A DNA stretch of 64,000 nucleotides from Lyngbya sp. PCC 8106 (GCF_000169095.1 NZ_AAVU01000036.1:1-64000), one strand, 5' to 3'; positions 52,528-61,877 are shown, counted from the first letter of the stretch. A program made the numbers and translations. The notes: generated by a model from the letters alone, not told the origin.

Positions 52528-54834
52528 TTAAGAAGCTTCACCTTCAGCTAAAGCTGCGGTTGTTTTTTCTCGATTTAACTTCAGCATTAACACGCCCAAC
52601 GGAGGTAAGCACAAATCCAACGACTGGGGATAGTTGTGGAACCACCATTCTTCTGTCCACTTACCGCCCAAGTTCCCCATATTGCTTCCGCCATATTCAC
52701 GAGCATCACTATTAAACAACTCTGTATAGAAGCCCGCTTCTGGAACCCCGATGCGATAATGACTGTGAGGTTGAGGCGTGAAATTACAGACTATGACAAT
52801 AAACTCATCGGTATCTTTGGCTCGACGAATAAACGACACCACACTATGACGATTATCAGTACAATCAATCCACTGGAACCCTTCCTCAGCAAAGTCCTGT
52901 TCATAGAGTGCAGGTTCAGAACGATAGAGAGCGTTCACATCCTTGAAGAAGCGGTGAATATTCTGATGACCTTCGTATTGCAGCAGTTCCCATTCCAGAG
53001 TTCCCCAAGCATTCCACTCTTTCCTTTGACCAAACTCCATCCCCATAAACATCGTTTTCTTACCGGGATGAGCAAACATATAGGCAAATAAGCAGCGGAC
53101 GTTGGCAAATTTCTGCCAATCATCCCCAGGCATTTTACCCAAAATATTACTCTTACCATGTACGACCTCATCGTGAGACAAGGCTAACATGAAGTTTTCG
53201 CTGTGGTGATACCAAATACTGAAAGTAATATTATTTTGGTGGAACTGCCGGAACCAAGGGTCCATGTGGAAATAATCCAACATATCGTGCATCCAACCCA
53301 TGTTCCACTTCAGGTTGTACCCTAAACCGCCTACATAGGTCGGCCAGGACACCATCGGCCATGCTGTGGATTCTTCGGCGATCATCAATGTGCCGGGATA
53401 ATAGCCGAATAAGACATGATTGGTTTGACGAATGAAATCGGCCGCTTCAATATTTTCACAACCGCCATACTTGTTGGCAACCCACTCTCCATCTTCACGA
53501 CAATAGTTGAGGTAAAGCATCGAAGCCACCGCATCCACCCGCATTCCATCAATATGGAATTTGTCAAACCAGAATATGGCGTTAGCAACCAAGAAGTTAC
53601 GGACTTCGTTGCGACCATAGTTAAAGACCAGGGTTCCCCAACCTTTGTGTTCCCCAATCCTCGGATCGCCGTGTTCGTAGAGATGAGTCCCATCAAAGAA
53701 GGCTAAACCATGTCCATCTTTGGGGAAATGTCCAGGTACCCAGTCTACAATTACCCCAATCCCCTGTTCATGGCATTTATCTACCAAATACATAAAATCT
53801 TCGGGGGTACCAAAGCGGGAACTTGGAGCATAATAACCCGTAACTTGATAACCCCAAGAGCCATCAAACGGGTGTTCTGCAACTGGGAGCATTTCGATAT
53901 GAGTATAGCCAAGTTCCTTAACGTAGGGAACCAACGTCTCAGCCATTTCTCGATAGGTTAAAAAGCGACCACCCGGATCAAGTTCAATCGCTTGAATCGC
54001 AGGTTCTACCGTGCCATCGGGTAACTTGTGGGGTTCGGACATCGATGCCCGGTTCCACGATCCGATATGACATTCATAGACGGAAATCGGCCCAGTCAGG
54101 GGTTCGGTGTGGCGGCGTTCCTCCATCCACTGAGCATCATTCCACTCGTAGGTATCGAGATCGGTGACAATTGAAGCGGTTTTGGGTCGGACTTCCTGTT
54201 GAAAACCGTAGGGATCGGATTTTTCGTAAATGTGTCCTTCCCAGTTTTTCACCTCATATTTGTAGTGAGCGCCAACTGTGACTTCCGGGATAAACAGTTC
54301 CCAAACGCCATTCCCAAACTTCCGCATTTGGTGTTTACGACCGTCCCAGTAGTTGAAGTCACCGAGTACAGAAACGTTACGAGCGCTAGGCGCCCAAACC
54401 GCGAAGTAAACGCCATTGACTCCATCAATCGTATCCGAGTGAGCGCCGAGCTTCTCATAGATGCGATGGTGATTTCCTTCCGTAAACAGGTGAATATCAA
54501 AGTCAGTCAGTTTGGGAGAACGGAAGGCATAGGTGTCATAAGTGACCCGCTCATGTTCTCCTTCTTTGTAACGAATTTGATAGTTGGCGAGTTTGGGGGT
54601 ATCGAGATCAAGAATACATTCAAAGAAATGGGGGTTATGAACCGACTCCATTGCATATTCTTCTCGTTGTTCCGGCAAAATGACCCAGGCTGCTTCAGCA
54701 TTGGGGAGGTAGGCTCGCACTACCCATACCGTTTTGCCATCCTTTTCGATCTGATGGGGGCCGAGAACTTCAAAGGGATCGCTATGATGATTCCAAACAA
54801 TCCGGTCAATTTGATCATGTGCGATAGTGGTCAT
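52528..54834 (-). CDS. glgB: GH13 1,4-alpha-glucan branching enzyme
   Basis: A 768-residue GlgB. An N-terminal CBM48-type region ('FEVLGPHQIEKDGKTVWVVRAYLPNA' and 'GVYFAVWAPSARNVSVLGDFNYWDGR') precedes the GH13 barrel. The catalytic residues, counted from ATG 54834, are Asp434 (GMRVDAVAS), Glu487 (MIAEESTAWP) and Asp555 (LSHDEVVHGK). It introduces alpha-1,6 branches into glycogen. A GTG three codons upstream is the alternative start; the ATG matches cyanobacterial relatives (MTTIAxxQ). A terminator lies 48 bp past the stop. The spacer to the GST gene (54844-55138) is featureless. Confidence 0.96.
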   Translation of the reverse strand: MTTIAHDQIDRIVWNHHSDPFEVLGPHQIEKDGKTVWVVRAYLPNAEAAWVILPEQREEYAMESVHNPHFFECILDLDTPKLANYQIRYKEGEHERVTYDTYAFRSPKLTDFDIHLFTEGNHHRIYEKLGAHSDTIDGVNGVYFAVWAPSARNVSVLGDFNYWDGRKHQMRKFGNGVWELFIPEVTVGAHYKYEVKNWEGHIYEKSDPYGFQQEVRPKTASIVTDLDTYEWNDAQWMEERRHTEPLTGPISVYECHIGSWNRASMSEPHKLPDGTVEPAIQAIELDPGGRFLTYREMAETLVPYVKELGYTHIEMLPVAEHPFDGSWGYQVTGYYAPSSRFGTPEDFMYLVDKCHEQGIGVIVDWVPGHFPKDGHGLAFFDGTHLYEHGDPRIGEHKGWGTLVFNYGRNEVRNFLVANAIFWFDKFHIDGMRVDAVASMLYLNYCREDGEWVANKYGGCENIEAADFIRQTNHVLFGYYPGTLMIAEESTAWPMVSWPTYVGGLGYNLKWNMGWMHDMLDYFHMDPWFRQFHQNNITFSIWYHHSENFMLALSHDEVVHGKSNILGKMPGDDWQKFANVRCLFAYMFAHPGKKTMFMGMEFGQRKEWNAWGTLEWELLQYEGHQNIHRFFKDVNALYRSEPALYEQDFAEEGFQWIDCTDNRHSVVSFIRRAKDTDEFIVIVCNFTPQPHSHYRIGVPEAGFYTELFNSDAREYGGSNMGNLGGKWTEEWWFHNYPQSLDLCLPPLGVLMLKLNREKTTAALAEGEAS

Positions 54835-55138
54835 GGGGCTCACACGCTACTACTACTACAAACAGGTTAATCTCAAACGGGCAAGTTATATTACAATACA
54901 TTTTTTAGCGAGTTCCAGGAATTTGTCATCTATCCCTAGCTCTAGCTTTAAAAAATTAGGCAGATCTATTAGGGATCAAGCCTTTCTCTATGCACAAATG
55001 CTTGATCACAAGTATACAAATCAGTTGACCTCTATAGGAAGTTTCTCTCATATTTCTTTGAAAGGATACGGATGATAATTTGGAAGTCGTTGATATTATT
55101 GCATAAAGCATTAATGATCTGTAACAAAAAAGAGGAAT

Positions 55139-55816
55139 CTAGCCTTCTGAGGATAAACCCGGTGGTAAGGCTTCCCCACACAATTGATGAATCCGAGTGA
55201 TATTTTCAAACAGCCAAGGATAGTTTTCTCGATAGTCGGGAATTAACGCCAGAGGACTCAATAATGCCGCCGCCGCTAGATCGGCTACACTGATGCGATC
55301 GCCGACGAGATAGGGACGCTCCCGCCAAACTTGCAACACCTCAAAGGCGATTTTTAAGCGTTGGGTGGCTAACTCCGCAGACGCTTGATCAATCCCGTAT
55401 TGACGACGCACCACTTGAATCACCACTTGAGAAGACCAAGACGGATCGATCTGTTTGCCTGCACCTGCACGAAACTGATAATAAACAAATCGTGTCGCGG
55501 TGCCAATACTTTCGTCGAGCCAGTCTTCCAGCATCAACGTCTGAGTTTGCTGTTGCGGATCATCAAAATATAAGGGCGGAGTTGGACAATAAGTGTCTAA
55601 AAACTGGAAAATTCGACTCGAATCTGCAATCACACTCGGTTGATTGTCCAATTGCGGGACTAACACCGGAACTGTCGTTAAACCCGTCAGAGGTTTGAGT
55701 TTCAAAAGGTGCAATCCGGGTGTTAAATTTTGAACTTGGTAGGAAATACCTTTATAACCCAGAGCTAAACGGGCTTTACGACAATAATGAGAGGTACTGA
55801 ATTGTAACAAAAGCAT
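55139..55816 (-). CDS. Glutathione S-transferase family protein
   Basis: A 225-residue GST. The thioredoxin-like N-terminal domain has 'QFSTSHYCRKARLALGYKGISY' (Ser/Cys region at residues 7-12 as candidate catalytic residues), the cis-Pro 'LTTVPVLV' and 'VIADSSRIFQFL' for glutathione binding. The helical C-terminal domain includes 'RPYLVGDRISVADLAAAALLSPL', the usual GST N-capping motif. Substrate is unknown. It is a single gene on the minus strand. Confidence 0.88.
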   Translation of the reverse strand: MLLLQFSTSHYCRKARLALGYKGISYQVQNLTPGLHLLKLKPLTGLTTVPVLVPQLDNQPSVIADSSRIFQFLDTYCPTPPLYFDDPQQQTQTLMLEDWLDESIGTATRFVYYQFRAGAGKQIDPSWSSQVVIQVVRRQYGIDQASAELATQRLKIAFEVLQVWRERPYLVGDRISVADLAAAALLSPLALIPDYRENYPWLFENITRIHQLCGEALPPGLSSEG

Positions 55817-56031
55817 CGGTATAGACAGTTAAGATTGTACTTGAAGCTTGAGAAAATCTAAAAAAAACAGTCAAACTCAAAAATACTATCAATTCCGCTG
55901 TAATGCTTGAAACTTGCTAATGGTAATATGAGAAAGAAATTCTACTGCCTGTCTGAGTTTTTTTGCTGACTTCAGCTTCAATAACTGAACTTGATAACTG
56001 ACTAGCGATCGTGATTGTCTAACCCTGAGCT

Positions 56032-56610
56032 ATGACTATTGCATTCCGACCCACCCGTTCTATCTCTGAGCGCCCGTCTTCATCTCTGACTACGCCGACG
56101 ACTCCGGGAAATATCATCCCCCTCGCCCCAGCCAGACTTCAACGGAAGCCGCGCACTCAACCGCTTGCTCAACCCGAATCAAATTCAACTCCGGAAATCA
56201 TTGAGCTTGATGTTGTTGAAATTTTACCGAGTAGGCCCCCTCAACCGCTTTGGCTGCGATCGCTGACTACCCTACAACAAGTCTCCTCTATTGTAACTGG
56301 AGCTGTTGTCGGAATTACCCTCAGCGTCTACAGCTTAACAGCCTATCGAGAATCGGCTTGGACACAAGAATATCAGACTCTAGAACATTATCGAACCCAA
56401 GAACAACAACTACGAGCCACAAATGAAGTTCTCAAGCATCAAATCGCTCAAGGCGCCCAACAGCCCGATACCGGATTAGTCGAAAGAGAACCTCTAGATA
56501 TGATCTTTTTACGTCCAGCACCCCCCCGCCCAGAAGTCTCACCGGAAGTTCCCCCCCTCGAACTTAATTTAAGTCCGACTTCTACCTCCAATAAACCTTT
56601 AGGATATTAG
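56032..56610 (+). CDS. Bitopic FtsL-like protein upstream of ftsI
   Basis: A 192-residue protein with a long Pro/Ser/Thr/Arg-rich cytoplasmic part (1-75), one membrane segment (about 82-103, VSSIVTGAVVGITLSVYSLTAY), a short coiled coil (about 111-140) and a Pro-rich tail. This topology, and its position 74 bp before ftsI, are those of FtsL-like divisome proteins, which are too diverged for sequence recognition in cyanobacteria. The assignment is inference from topology and context; a role in septal wall synthesis with FtsI is proposed. Confidence 0.6.
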   Translation: MTIAFRPTRSISERPSSSLTTPTTPGNIIPLAPARLQRKPRTQPLAQPESNSTPEIIELDVVEILPSRPPQPLWLRSLTTLQQVSSIVTGAVVGITLSVYSLTAYRESAWTQEYQTLEHYRTQEQQLRATNEVLKHQIAQGAQQPDTGLVEREPLDMIFLRPAPPRPEVSPEVPPLELNLSPTSTSNKPLGY

Positions 56611-56684
56611 CCAGATCAGTAAAAATCAATCAAAAATTATCTCCGGGGTGACGATTCACTGAAAAAACGATTAACTGAATTATC

Positions 56685-58595
56685 ATGGATTTTCCTTCTA
56701 GATCACGTTTGAATAGACCTCGTTTTTCTCGTTCTATACAGACTAAAAAGCCTGTTAATTCGTCATCTCGATTTTCGGGTTTAGATCCTCGTAAGCCTCA
56801 AAAGCCCGTTGCTCGTAAACCTGCCCAAATCAAAAGATGTAAGTCCTCTCGTCTGCGAATGGTGTGGCTCATTTTGTTGGGGGGATTATTCGGACTATTG
56901 GTGAATTTATTTCGCCTACAAATTATGATGGGGCCAATGCTCAAACAGCAAGCCCAATTTCAACAAAGTCAACGGGATCTTCCGTTTGTTCCTCGCCGTC
57001 CGATTAGTGATATGAATGGTCATATTTTAGCCATTGATCAAATCGTTTATACACTTTACGCTCATCCCAAATTATTTCAACAACTTCCTGCGGAGATCGC
57101 GGAGAAATTATCTAAGGTATTAGTGCTAAATGATTTAAAAAATCCCACCGCCAATGAACTCCTTGAACAATTTCAAGAAGCAGATAGTGGGATTAAAATT
57201 GCTGAGTCTATTAGTGAAGAAGTCGGCAACCACATCGCTAGCTTGAGAATTGATGGATTAGAACTTATCCAACAACGGAAACGCCTTTATCCTCAACAAA
57301 ATATTGCTTCCGATATTGTTGGTTATGTCGATAGCGAAGGTAAAGGTCAAGCTGGAGTTGAACATAGTCAACAAGAATTACTCGAACGAGTCATGCCTTC
57401 TCTAGAGTTTCAACGTTCAGTTAATGGCAATTGGGTTCCGACTCAACTCGCTTCTGGATTTATTCAGCTTGACGACTTAGAATTGCGACTCACCATTGAT
57501 ACTCGTCTCCAAAGAATGGCTCGTAAAATTCTCAAAGAAAACGTTGAAAAAAATGAAGCAAAACGCGGTACTGTGGTTGTCATGGATGCTAGGAATGGTG
57601 AAATATTGACATTAGTCAATGAGCCATCCTACGATCCCAATGAGTATTGGAAATCGAATGTTGAAAACTTTAAAAATTGGGCATTATCTGACCTCTATGA
57701 ACCCGGTTCTACCTTCAAACCGATTAATGTTGCAATTGCTTTAGAAGCAGGAGGCATTCAGCAAGATACTATGGTTTATGATGAAGGTCGGATTCAGATG
57801 GGTCGATGGACAATTCAAAATGCTGATTACAATTCTGTGGGGACTCGGGGTTCAGTCAATATTACTGATGTGATTAAATATTCGAGTAATATTGGCATGG
57901 TTCACATCATGCAGCAGATAGAACCTGAAGTTTTTTATGATGGATTAAAACGATTAGGACTCGGAGAATTGAGCGGTGTTGATTTACCCTTTGAAGTCGC
58001 AAGTACACTGAAAACACGCCATCAATTTATGAATGTTCCGGTAGAATCTGCAACCGCAGCTTTTGGTCAAGGACTTTCAATTACACCTCTAAAATTAGCT
58101 CAATTAAATGCAACTTTAGCTAATGGTGGAAAACTCGTCACTCCTCATGTTGTCAAAGGATTATATAACAGTAAAGGACAACTTTATTGGGAAACTTCTT
58201 TACCTGAATCTCGGCAAGTTTTCTCCTCTAAAACTGCCAATAAAGTCTTAGAAATGATGGAGTCGGTTGTCACCGCAGAAGATGGTACGGGTAAAGCTGC
58301 ACGGATTGCAGGTTATCGCGTCGCGGGAAAGACAGGTACAGCCCAAAAAGCTTCTGCGACTGGCGGTTACTCAGAAAATGCTCGAATTACCAGTTTTGTT
58401 GGGATTTTAACTGTTAATAATCCTCGTTATGTTGTCATTGCAGTCATTGATGAACCCCAGATACCCGGTGCCAGTGGTGGAAGGGTTGCAGCGCCTATTG
58501 TTAAATCCGTCATGGAAGGTTTAATTGGACTACAAAAAATACCTCCTTCTGATTTAAACGCCAAACCTGAAAGTGAACTTGAGAGTGAAGAATAG
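56685..58595 (+). CDS. ftsI: Septal peptidoglycan transpeptidase FtsI (class B PBP)
   Basis: A 636-residue class B penicillin-binding protein. A basic, Ser-rich cytoplasmic tail (1-55) precedes one membrane segment (about 58-78), then the PBP dimerisation domain ('VPRRPISDMNGHILAIDQIVYTLYAHP') and the transpeptidase domain. Active-site motifs are Ser342-TFK (EPGSTFKPINV), SSN at 400-402 and KTG at 549-551 (VAGKTGTAQKA). It crosslinks septal peptidoglycan and works with FtsW. It is preceded by the FtsL-like gene. The C-terminal tail is acidic (SELESEE). Confidence 0.93.
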   Translation: MDFPSRSRLNRPRFSRSIQTKKPVNSSSRFSGLDPRKPQKPVARKPAQIKRCKSSRLRMVWLILLGGLFGLLVNLFRLQIMMGPMLKQQAQFQQSQRDLPFVPRRPISDMNGHILAIDQIVYTLYAHPKLFQQLPAEIAEKLSKVLVLNDLKNPTANELLEQFQEADSGIKIAESISEEVGNHIASLRIDGLELIQQRKRLYPQQNIASDIVGYVDSEGKGQAGVEHSQQELLERVMPSLEFQRSVNGNWVPTQLASGFIQLDDLELRLTIDTRLQRMARKILKENVEKNEAKRGTVVVMDARNGEILTLVNEPSYDPNEYWKSNVENFKNWALSDLYEPGSTFKPINVAIALEAGGIQQDTMVYDEGRIQMGRWTIQNADYNSVGTRGSVNITDVIKYSSNIGMVHIMQQIEPEVFYDGLKRLGLGELSGVDLPFEVASTLKTRHQFMNVPVESATAAFGQGLSITPLKLAQLNATLANGGKLVTPHVVKGLYNSKGQLYWETSLPESRQVFSSKTANKVLEMMESVVTAEDGTGKAARIAGYRVAGKTGTAQKASATGGYSENARITSFVGILTVNNPRYVVIAVIDEPQIPGASGGRVAAPIVKSVMEGLIGLQKIPPSDLNAKPESELESEE

Positions 58596-58801
58596 ATGAT
58601 TTAGCTTTAAGGAAAATTGAATATTTTGACAGACTATCGAGCTTTAATAGTAGGAAATAAATTATAACAACTCAAGTTTTTTGGCTGTAGAAAGTTCCAA
58701 ATTATTTGTAGTTTGAGTTAAATCTTAAAAAGCTAGGAATTGGTTATTTTTTGATTTTTTTCGACTGATTGGTTTGTCTTTATTGATCATACTTGTTCTG
58801 A

Positions 58802-59728
58802 CTATTCGTTAATGACTTGATCGGAACTTGATTGACTCTCATACTCGATCAACTCAGCAATATCATTTTGGAGGATATAACAAAACTTCTCTAAGGGTAA
58901 ATCATTGGGATCATGTCCAAATGGATTTTCAATCTCTAAGCCTATTTCTTCAATTCCGAGTAAAGAAAAAGTAATGACTCCCACCGCAGGAACCGTTAAC
59001 CAGTTCAACTCCTCAACGAAAGTAAACGGTACACTCAAACAATAAATAAGCAACAGATGTTTTAAGTGAATAGAATACGCTTTGGGTAGCGGACTCGAAG
59101 CAATGCGATCGCAAGCAATCATTGCCTCTAAAATTCGATCTATTGACTGATTTAATTCAATGAAAAAGCGATAGTTAATCAGATTTTTTTCATACATTCT
59201 GATTAAATAATCCGCTAACCAATTCGCAACTCTTAAAGGTCGTTGCTGAATCTGTTGAAGTTCCGAAAGCTGATTGGGTGTGAGTAAATTTTTCAGCTCA
59301 GTTTCTATATTTTCTTTTCTGACATGAACTTTGATTACCCAAACTAATGTACTCACTAATTGAATAGAATCTAATTTATTTTCTCTGTCTTTATTTGTTT
59401 TTGTCGGAATAAAAAAATAAATATTTCGAGCTAAAACTCGACCATTATGAATCATCACCCCCCAAAGTTTACGACCTTCCCAATATCGTTCGTAGGCTGT
59501 ATTTGTTCTAAAAACCAAGAGTAAACCCAGAACAATACTCGGAATTAAACTGCTAAGAATAGGTTGATTGACAGCCAAGCCTTGAGAATAAATAAAATTA
59601 ATCAAACCTGCAAAAATCATGGACGCCAAAACTCGTCGCCAAATTGACCGAATCACTGAACTGCGGATATCCAGAGCTAATTTTAACCAATTAAACCAAC
59701 TTTTTTGTTCAGTAACTATTTTTGACAT
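58802..59728 (-). CDS. Bestrophin-family ion channel, second copy
   Basis: A 308-residue paralogue of the protein at 24671-25627, sharing 'LGLLLVFRTNTAYERYWEGRKLWG', 'SPLPKAYSIHLKHLLLIYCLSVP' and 'LLGIEEIGLEIENPFGHDPNDLPLE'. Two membrane-spanning parts flank a helical cytoplasmic region. The two copies differ most in the first 30 residues and between 85 and 150. It is likely a chloride or bicarbonate channel. The spacer on its ftsI side (58596-58801) is AT-rich and featureless. Confidence 0.9.
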   Translation of the reverse strand: MSKIVTEQKSWFNWLKLALDIRSSVIRSIWRRVLASMIFAGLINFIYSQGLAVNQPILSSLIPSIVLGLLLVFRTNTAYERYWEGRKLWGVMIHNGRVLARNIYFFIPTKTNKDRENKLDSIQLVSTLVWVIKVHVRKENIETELKNLLTPNQLSELQQIQQRPLRVANWLADYLIRMYEKNLINYRFFIELNQSIDRILEAMIACDRIASSPLPKAYSIHLKHLLLIYCLSVPFTFVEELNWLTVPAVGVITFSLLGIEEIGLEIENPFGHDPNDLPLEKFCYILQNDIAELIEYESQSSSDQVINE

Positions 59729-60168
59729 TGGATGACTATTTTCAAATTAATTTATATTAATTTTTTGATGGAGTTTGAGGTCAAGCTGAATAGCCTGGAG
59801 AGATCGATTGACTTATCGCTGTTGATGGGTAATTGTTGAGTCAACAGTCGCTCATTTATTCAGCATAAAGTCAAAAATTGCTGAAATCAGTATACCGCAA
59901 ATTTCTATCTATCCGATGAGTAAATCTATCGAACTTTCGATCACTCCCAGAGTGTCGCTGTGATCATGGCGATCGCTCGCCCCCCAAAATTCCCTCGTAA
60001 AAAGCCTGAATAGACCCGGTTTGACCGCCGAAAACCTGAGTTCTGAGACTGATCTCATCGATCACAAATTACAGCAAACTTGATCGCAGATCCCTTTCCC
60101 CTGCTACCATGACATCTGTGCATCAACTTGGACGGTGACTAAACCGATCCGTATTTGTTATTTACACG
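59729..60168. other. Intergenic region left of the recombinase element; presumed original dxs upstream DNA
   Basis: 440 bp without a gene. It contains a HIP1 site near 59970 and a TACCAT (60105-60110) that could be a -10 for rightward transcription. Because the recombinase element separates this DNA from dxs, this segment probably held the dxs promoter before insertion. That is inference from position only. Confidence 0.45.
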
Positions 60169-60263
60169 TTACCTAAGGAAGTATTATAAACCGGAAACCT
60201 TATTCTAACGTAACTTATACTTACTCAATCCCAAACTGAAATATAGGAATGAGTAAAAAATGA
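60169..60263. repeat. Left terminal inverted repeat
   Basis: 95 bp that match the reverse complement of 61758-61853 at 89 positions, with six substitutions and one single-base gap. Four of the six substitutions cluster at 60212-60219. The blocks 60181-60210 (30 bp), 60221-60240 (20 bp) and 60242-60263 (22 bp) are identical in both copies. Confidence 0.95.
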
Positions 60264-60264
60264 A

Positions 60265-60295
60265 AAACCTCCCTAGATTATTTCTAAGGAGGTTT
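60265..60295 (-). terminator. Terminator of the recombinase gene
   Basis: An 8-bp stem (AAACCTCC/GGAGGTTT) extended by TAGA/TCTA across one mismatch. Read on the minus strand it is followed by a T-rich run entering the left inverted repeat. It is 42 bp past the recombinase stop codon and should not stop rightward transcription, because the plus-strand tail lacks T. Confidence 0.75.
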
Positions 60296-60336
60296 AACAC
60301 TACTGGAACTCAATCAATCTATTCAATCTACTACAC

Positions 60337-61761
60337 TTAGTCTAGCTGATAAACAACCCTTAAGACAGCTTGCACAGTTTCATCCTCTAAGTTTAAATTA
60401 AGCCGTTCTAGTTCATCCTTAGCCGCGTCTAAGCTCAACGGCATCTTAGAATGATTTAGCAAAATATCAACTGTAGTTTTAAGATTTTTACGCTTTTTGT
60501 AAGTAGTATCATTTTGAGTTGTAGAGTGTCCCATGCTTCTAGCTCGTATCTCTTGAGGGATGCCATACATTTCACCTAGTTGATTACCTAAGTGCCTGAA
60601 AACATATGTTTCTGTGCAAGGAAACCCATTGTTGTTCAAATACCCTGAGTGAGTGTTGTTAAACCCTGCACAAATACTCTCTGGGTCAGAGTCAGGGCAG
60701 GGTTTGTACTCATGTAAGCCAATATCTCGTATTCTTAGCAATTCAAGGAGTTCGTTTTTAGTTGTAACAGGTTTACAAATACGCTCCCCAGTTTTAATTG
60801 ATGTACCAAAATAGGTGTAGTGTCCTAATACCAATAACATCGTTTTATTGTTTGGGTCATTGATAGCGGGTATAGTTACACCGTCTTTTGTGTATGGCTT
60901 GTCCAGATTGATAGCCGCAGCTATTTCTGATGGACGTAAAGCGTATAAGATACACATACCAGTAGCCCATAGCCAATTTTTTCGAGCTTTAATTGACCGA
61001 GAATTTCTCATTTCTTTGTTAAGCATCATTTCTCGCCATTGCAAGAACTCATCCCATGAACAAGATTGAGTCTCTTTAAAGATAGTTTGGGTCGGGTAAA
61101 TTTCTGAAAAACATTCTAGTAATTGCTTTTTGTTTGCTGATTTTTCTGCTATCATTCTTAATTTGTAATAACATTTTTTGAAGCTACTACAACCTTGGTC
61201 GTAAGTGAATATAATTTTTTTCATCTCATCCCAATTAGGGTATTTATCCCAGTCTGAGATTTTGTTGTAGTAGTGCAGACTTCCTCGTTTCCAAGTTCTT
61301 ACATCATTAAGGATATCGCGACTTCGTGAACGTTTAGTGTGAATATTGACCCCGCTAAAATACTCACATTCAAGTTCTTGGATAATCTCACGGTAAGTTT
61401 TAAGGTCATTAACTAATTCGTTAGCACCCTCTACCTCTTGTTTGTACCATTCATCAAACTCTGAGACAGTCTTAAGCTTGTCCAGTGCTTCTTTAATTTT
61501 CCACGCTTTATCACGCGCTTGGTAAACTCCTGATTCGTCAAATGGTACACACGCGCTCTTAGTCCCGCGAGTACCAGTAAAGGGGTTTACCCACTGTAAG
61601 CACAAATACTTATTGTCCTTAATTGCAAAACTGAACCCTTTGGGCATCTGACCGCCTTTTTTGAGTTCGGTACATTTTGCTTTAACAGCTTTAGCAAGTT
61701 CTAACTGTCCTTCATATCCCTTGTAAGTGCCGTCACCGCCTAGCTTTGCGTTGTTACTCAT
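60337..61761 (-). CDS. Tyrosine recombinase/integrase-like protein
   Basis: A 474-residue protein. The C-terminal catalytic pattern is visible: Arg276 (ILYALRPSEIAAA), Arg389 (YVFRHLGNQL), His412 (RSMGHSTTQ) and Tyr421 (DTTYKKRKN), with the usual 9-residue His-to-Tyr spacing. The HxxR His is replaced by Tyr386. The N-terminal 200 residues are Lys/Glu-rich and I do not recognise them; they include 'YLCLQWVNPFTGTRGTKSACVPF', which resembles an integrase arm-binding start. The ATG lies inside the right inverted repeat, so promoter and ribosome site are repeat-encoded. It should cut and rejoin DNA at the element's ends. Confidence 0.82.
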   Translation of the reverse strand: MSNNAKLGGDGTYKGYEGQLELAKAVKAKCTELKKGGQMPKGFSFAIKDNKYLCLQWVNPFTGTRGTKSACVPFDESGVYQARDKAWKIKEALDKLKTVSEFDEWYKQEVEGANELVNDLKTYREIIQELECEYFSGVNIHTKRSRSRDILNDVRTWKRGSLHYYNKISDWDKYPNWDEMKKIIFTYDQGCSSFKKCYYKLRMIAEKSANKKQLLECFSEIYPTQTIFKETQSCSWDEFLQWREMMLNKEMRNSRSIKARKNWLWATGMCILYALRPSEIAAAINLDKPYTKDGVTIPAINDPNNKTMLLVLGHYTYFGTSIKTGERICKPVTTKNELLELLRIRDIGLHEYKPCPDSDPESICAGFNNTHSGYLNNNGFPCTETYVFRHLGNQLGEMYGIPQEIRARSMGHSTTQNDTTYKKRKNLKTTVDILLNHSKMPLSLDAAKDELERLNLNLEDETVQAVLRVVYQLD

Positions 61762-61853
61762 TTTTTACTCATTCCTATACTTCAGTTTGGGATTGAGTAA
61801 GGGTGAGTCACGTTAGAATAAGGTTTCCGGTTTATAATACTTACCTTAAGTAA
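61758..61853. repeat. Right terminal inverted repeat
   Basis: 96 bp, inverted copy of 60169-60263. It carries the recombinase start codon (61759-61761) and a TATTAT/TATAAA stretch that could act as the -10 for leftward transcription. The outermost 13 bp (TTACCTTAAGTAA on the plus strand) are nearly palindromic, as expected for a recombinase core site. Confidence 0.95.
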
Positions 61854-61877
61854 TGGCTAGCGCGGGTATTTAGACGT

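Larger units (their letters stand above)
60169..61853. mobile_element. 1.69-kb tyrosine-recombinase element with about 95-bp terminal inverted repeats
   Basis: A single recombinase-like gene (60337-61761, minus) is bounded by long inverted repeats at 60169-60263 and 61758-61853. Its own terminator is inside the left end. The right end lies 24 bp before the dxs start codon, and the left end borders the bestrophin-dxs spacer. No target-site duplication is obvious. Either a mobile element that brings its own recombinase or a self-encoding invertible segment would fit. I know of no common IS family that combines a tyrosine recombinase with terminal inverted repeats this long. Confidence 0.75.

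Noticed and set aside
54199..54870. A 223-codon plus-strand frame opposite glgB
   Set aside because: It is antisense to highly conserved GlgB coding sequence and shows no protein-family features.
60260..60340. A 26-codon gene at the left end of the recombinase element
   Set aside because: It arises from the duplicated start codon in the inverted repeat and then reads through the terminator hairpin; there is no sign of a real protein.
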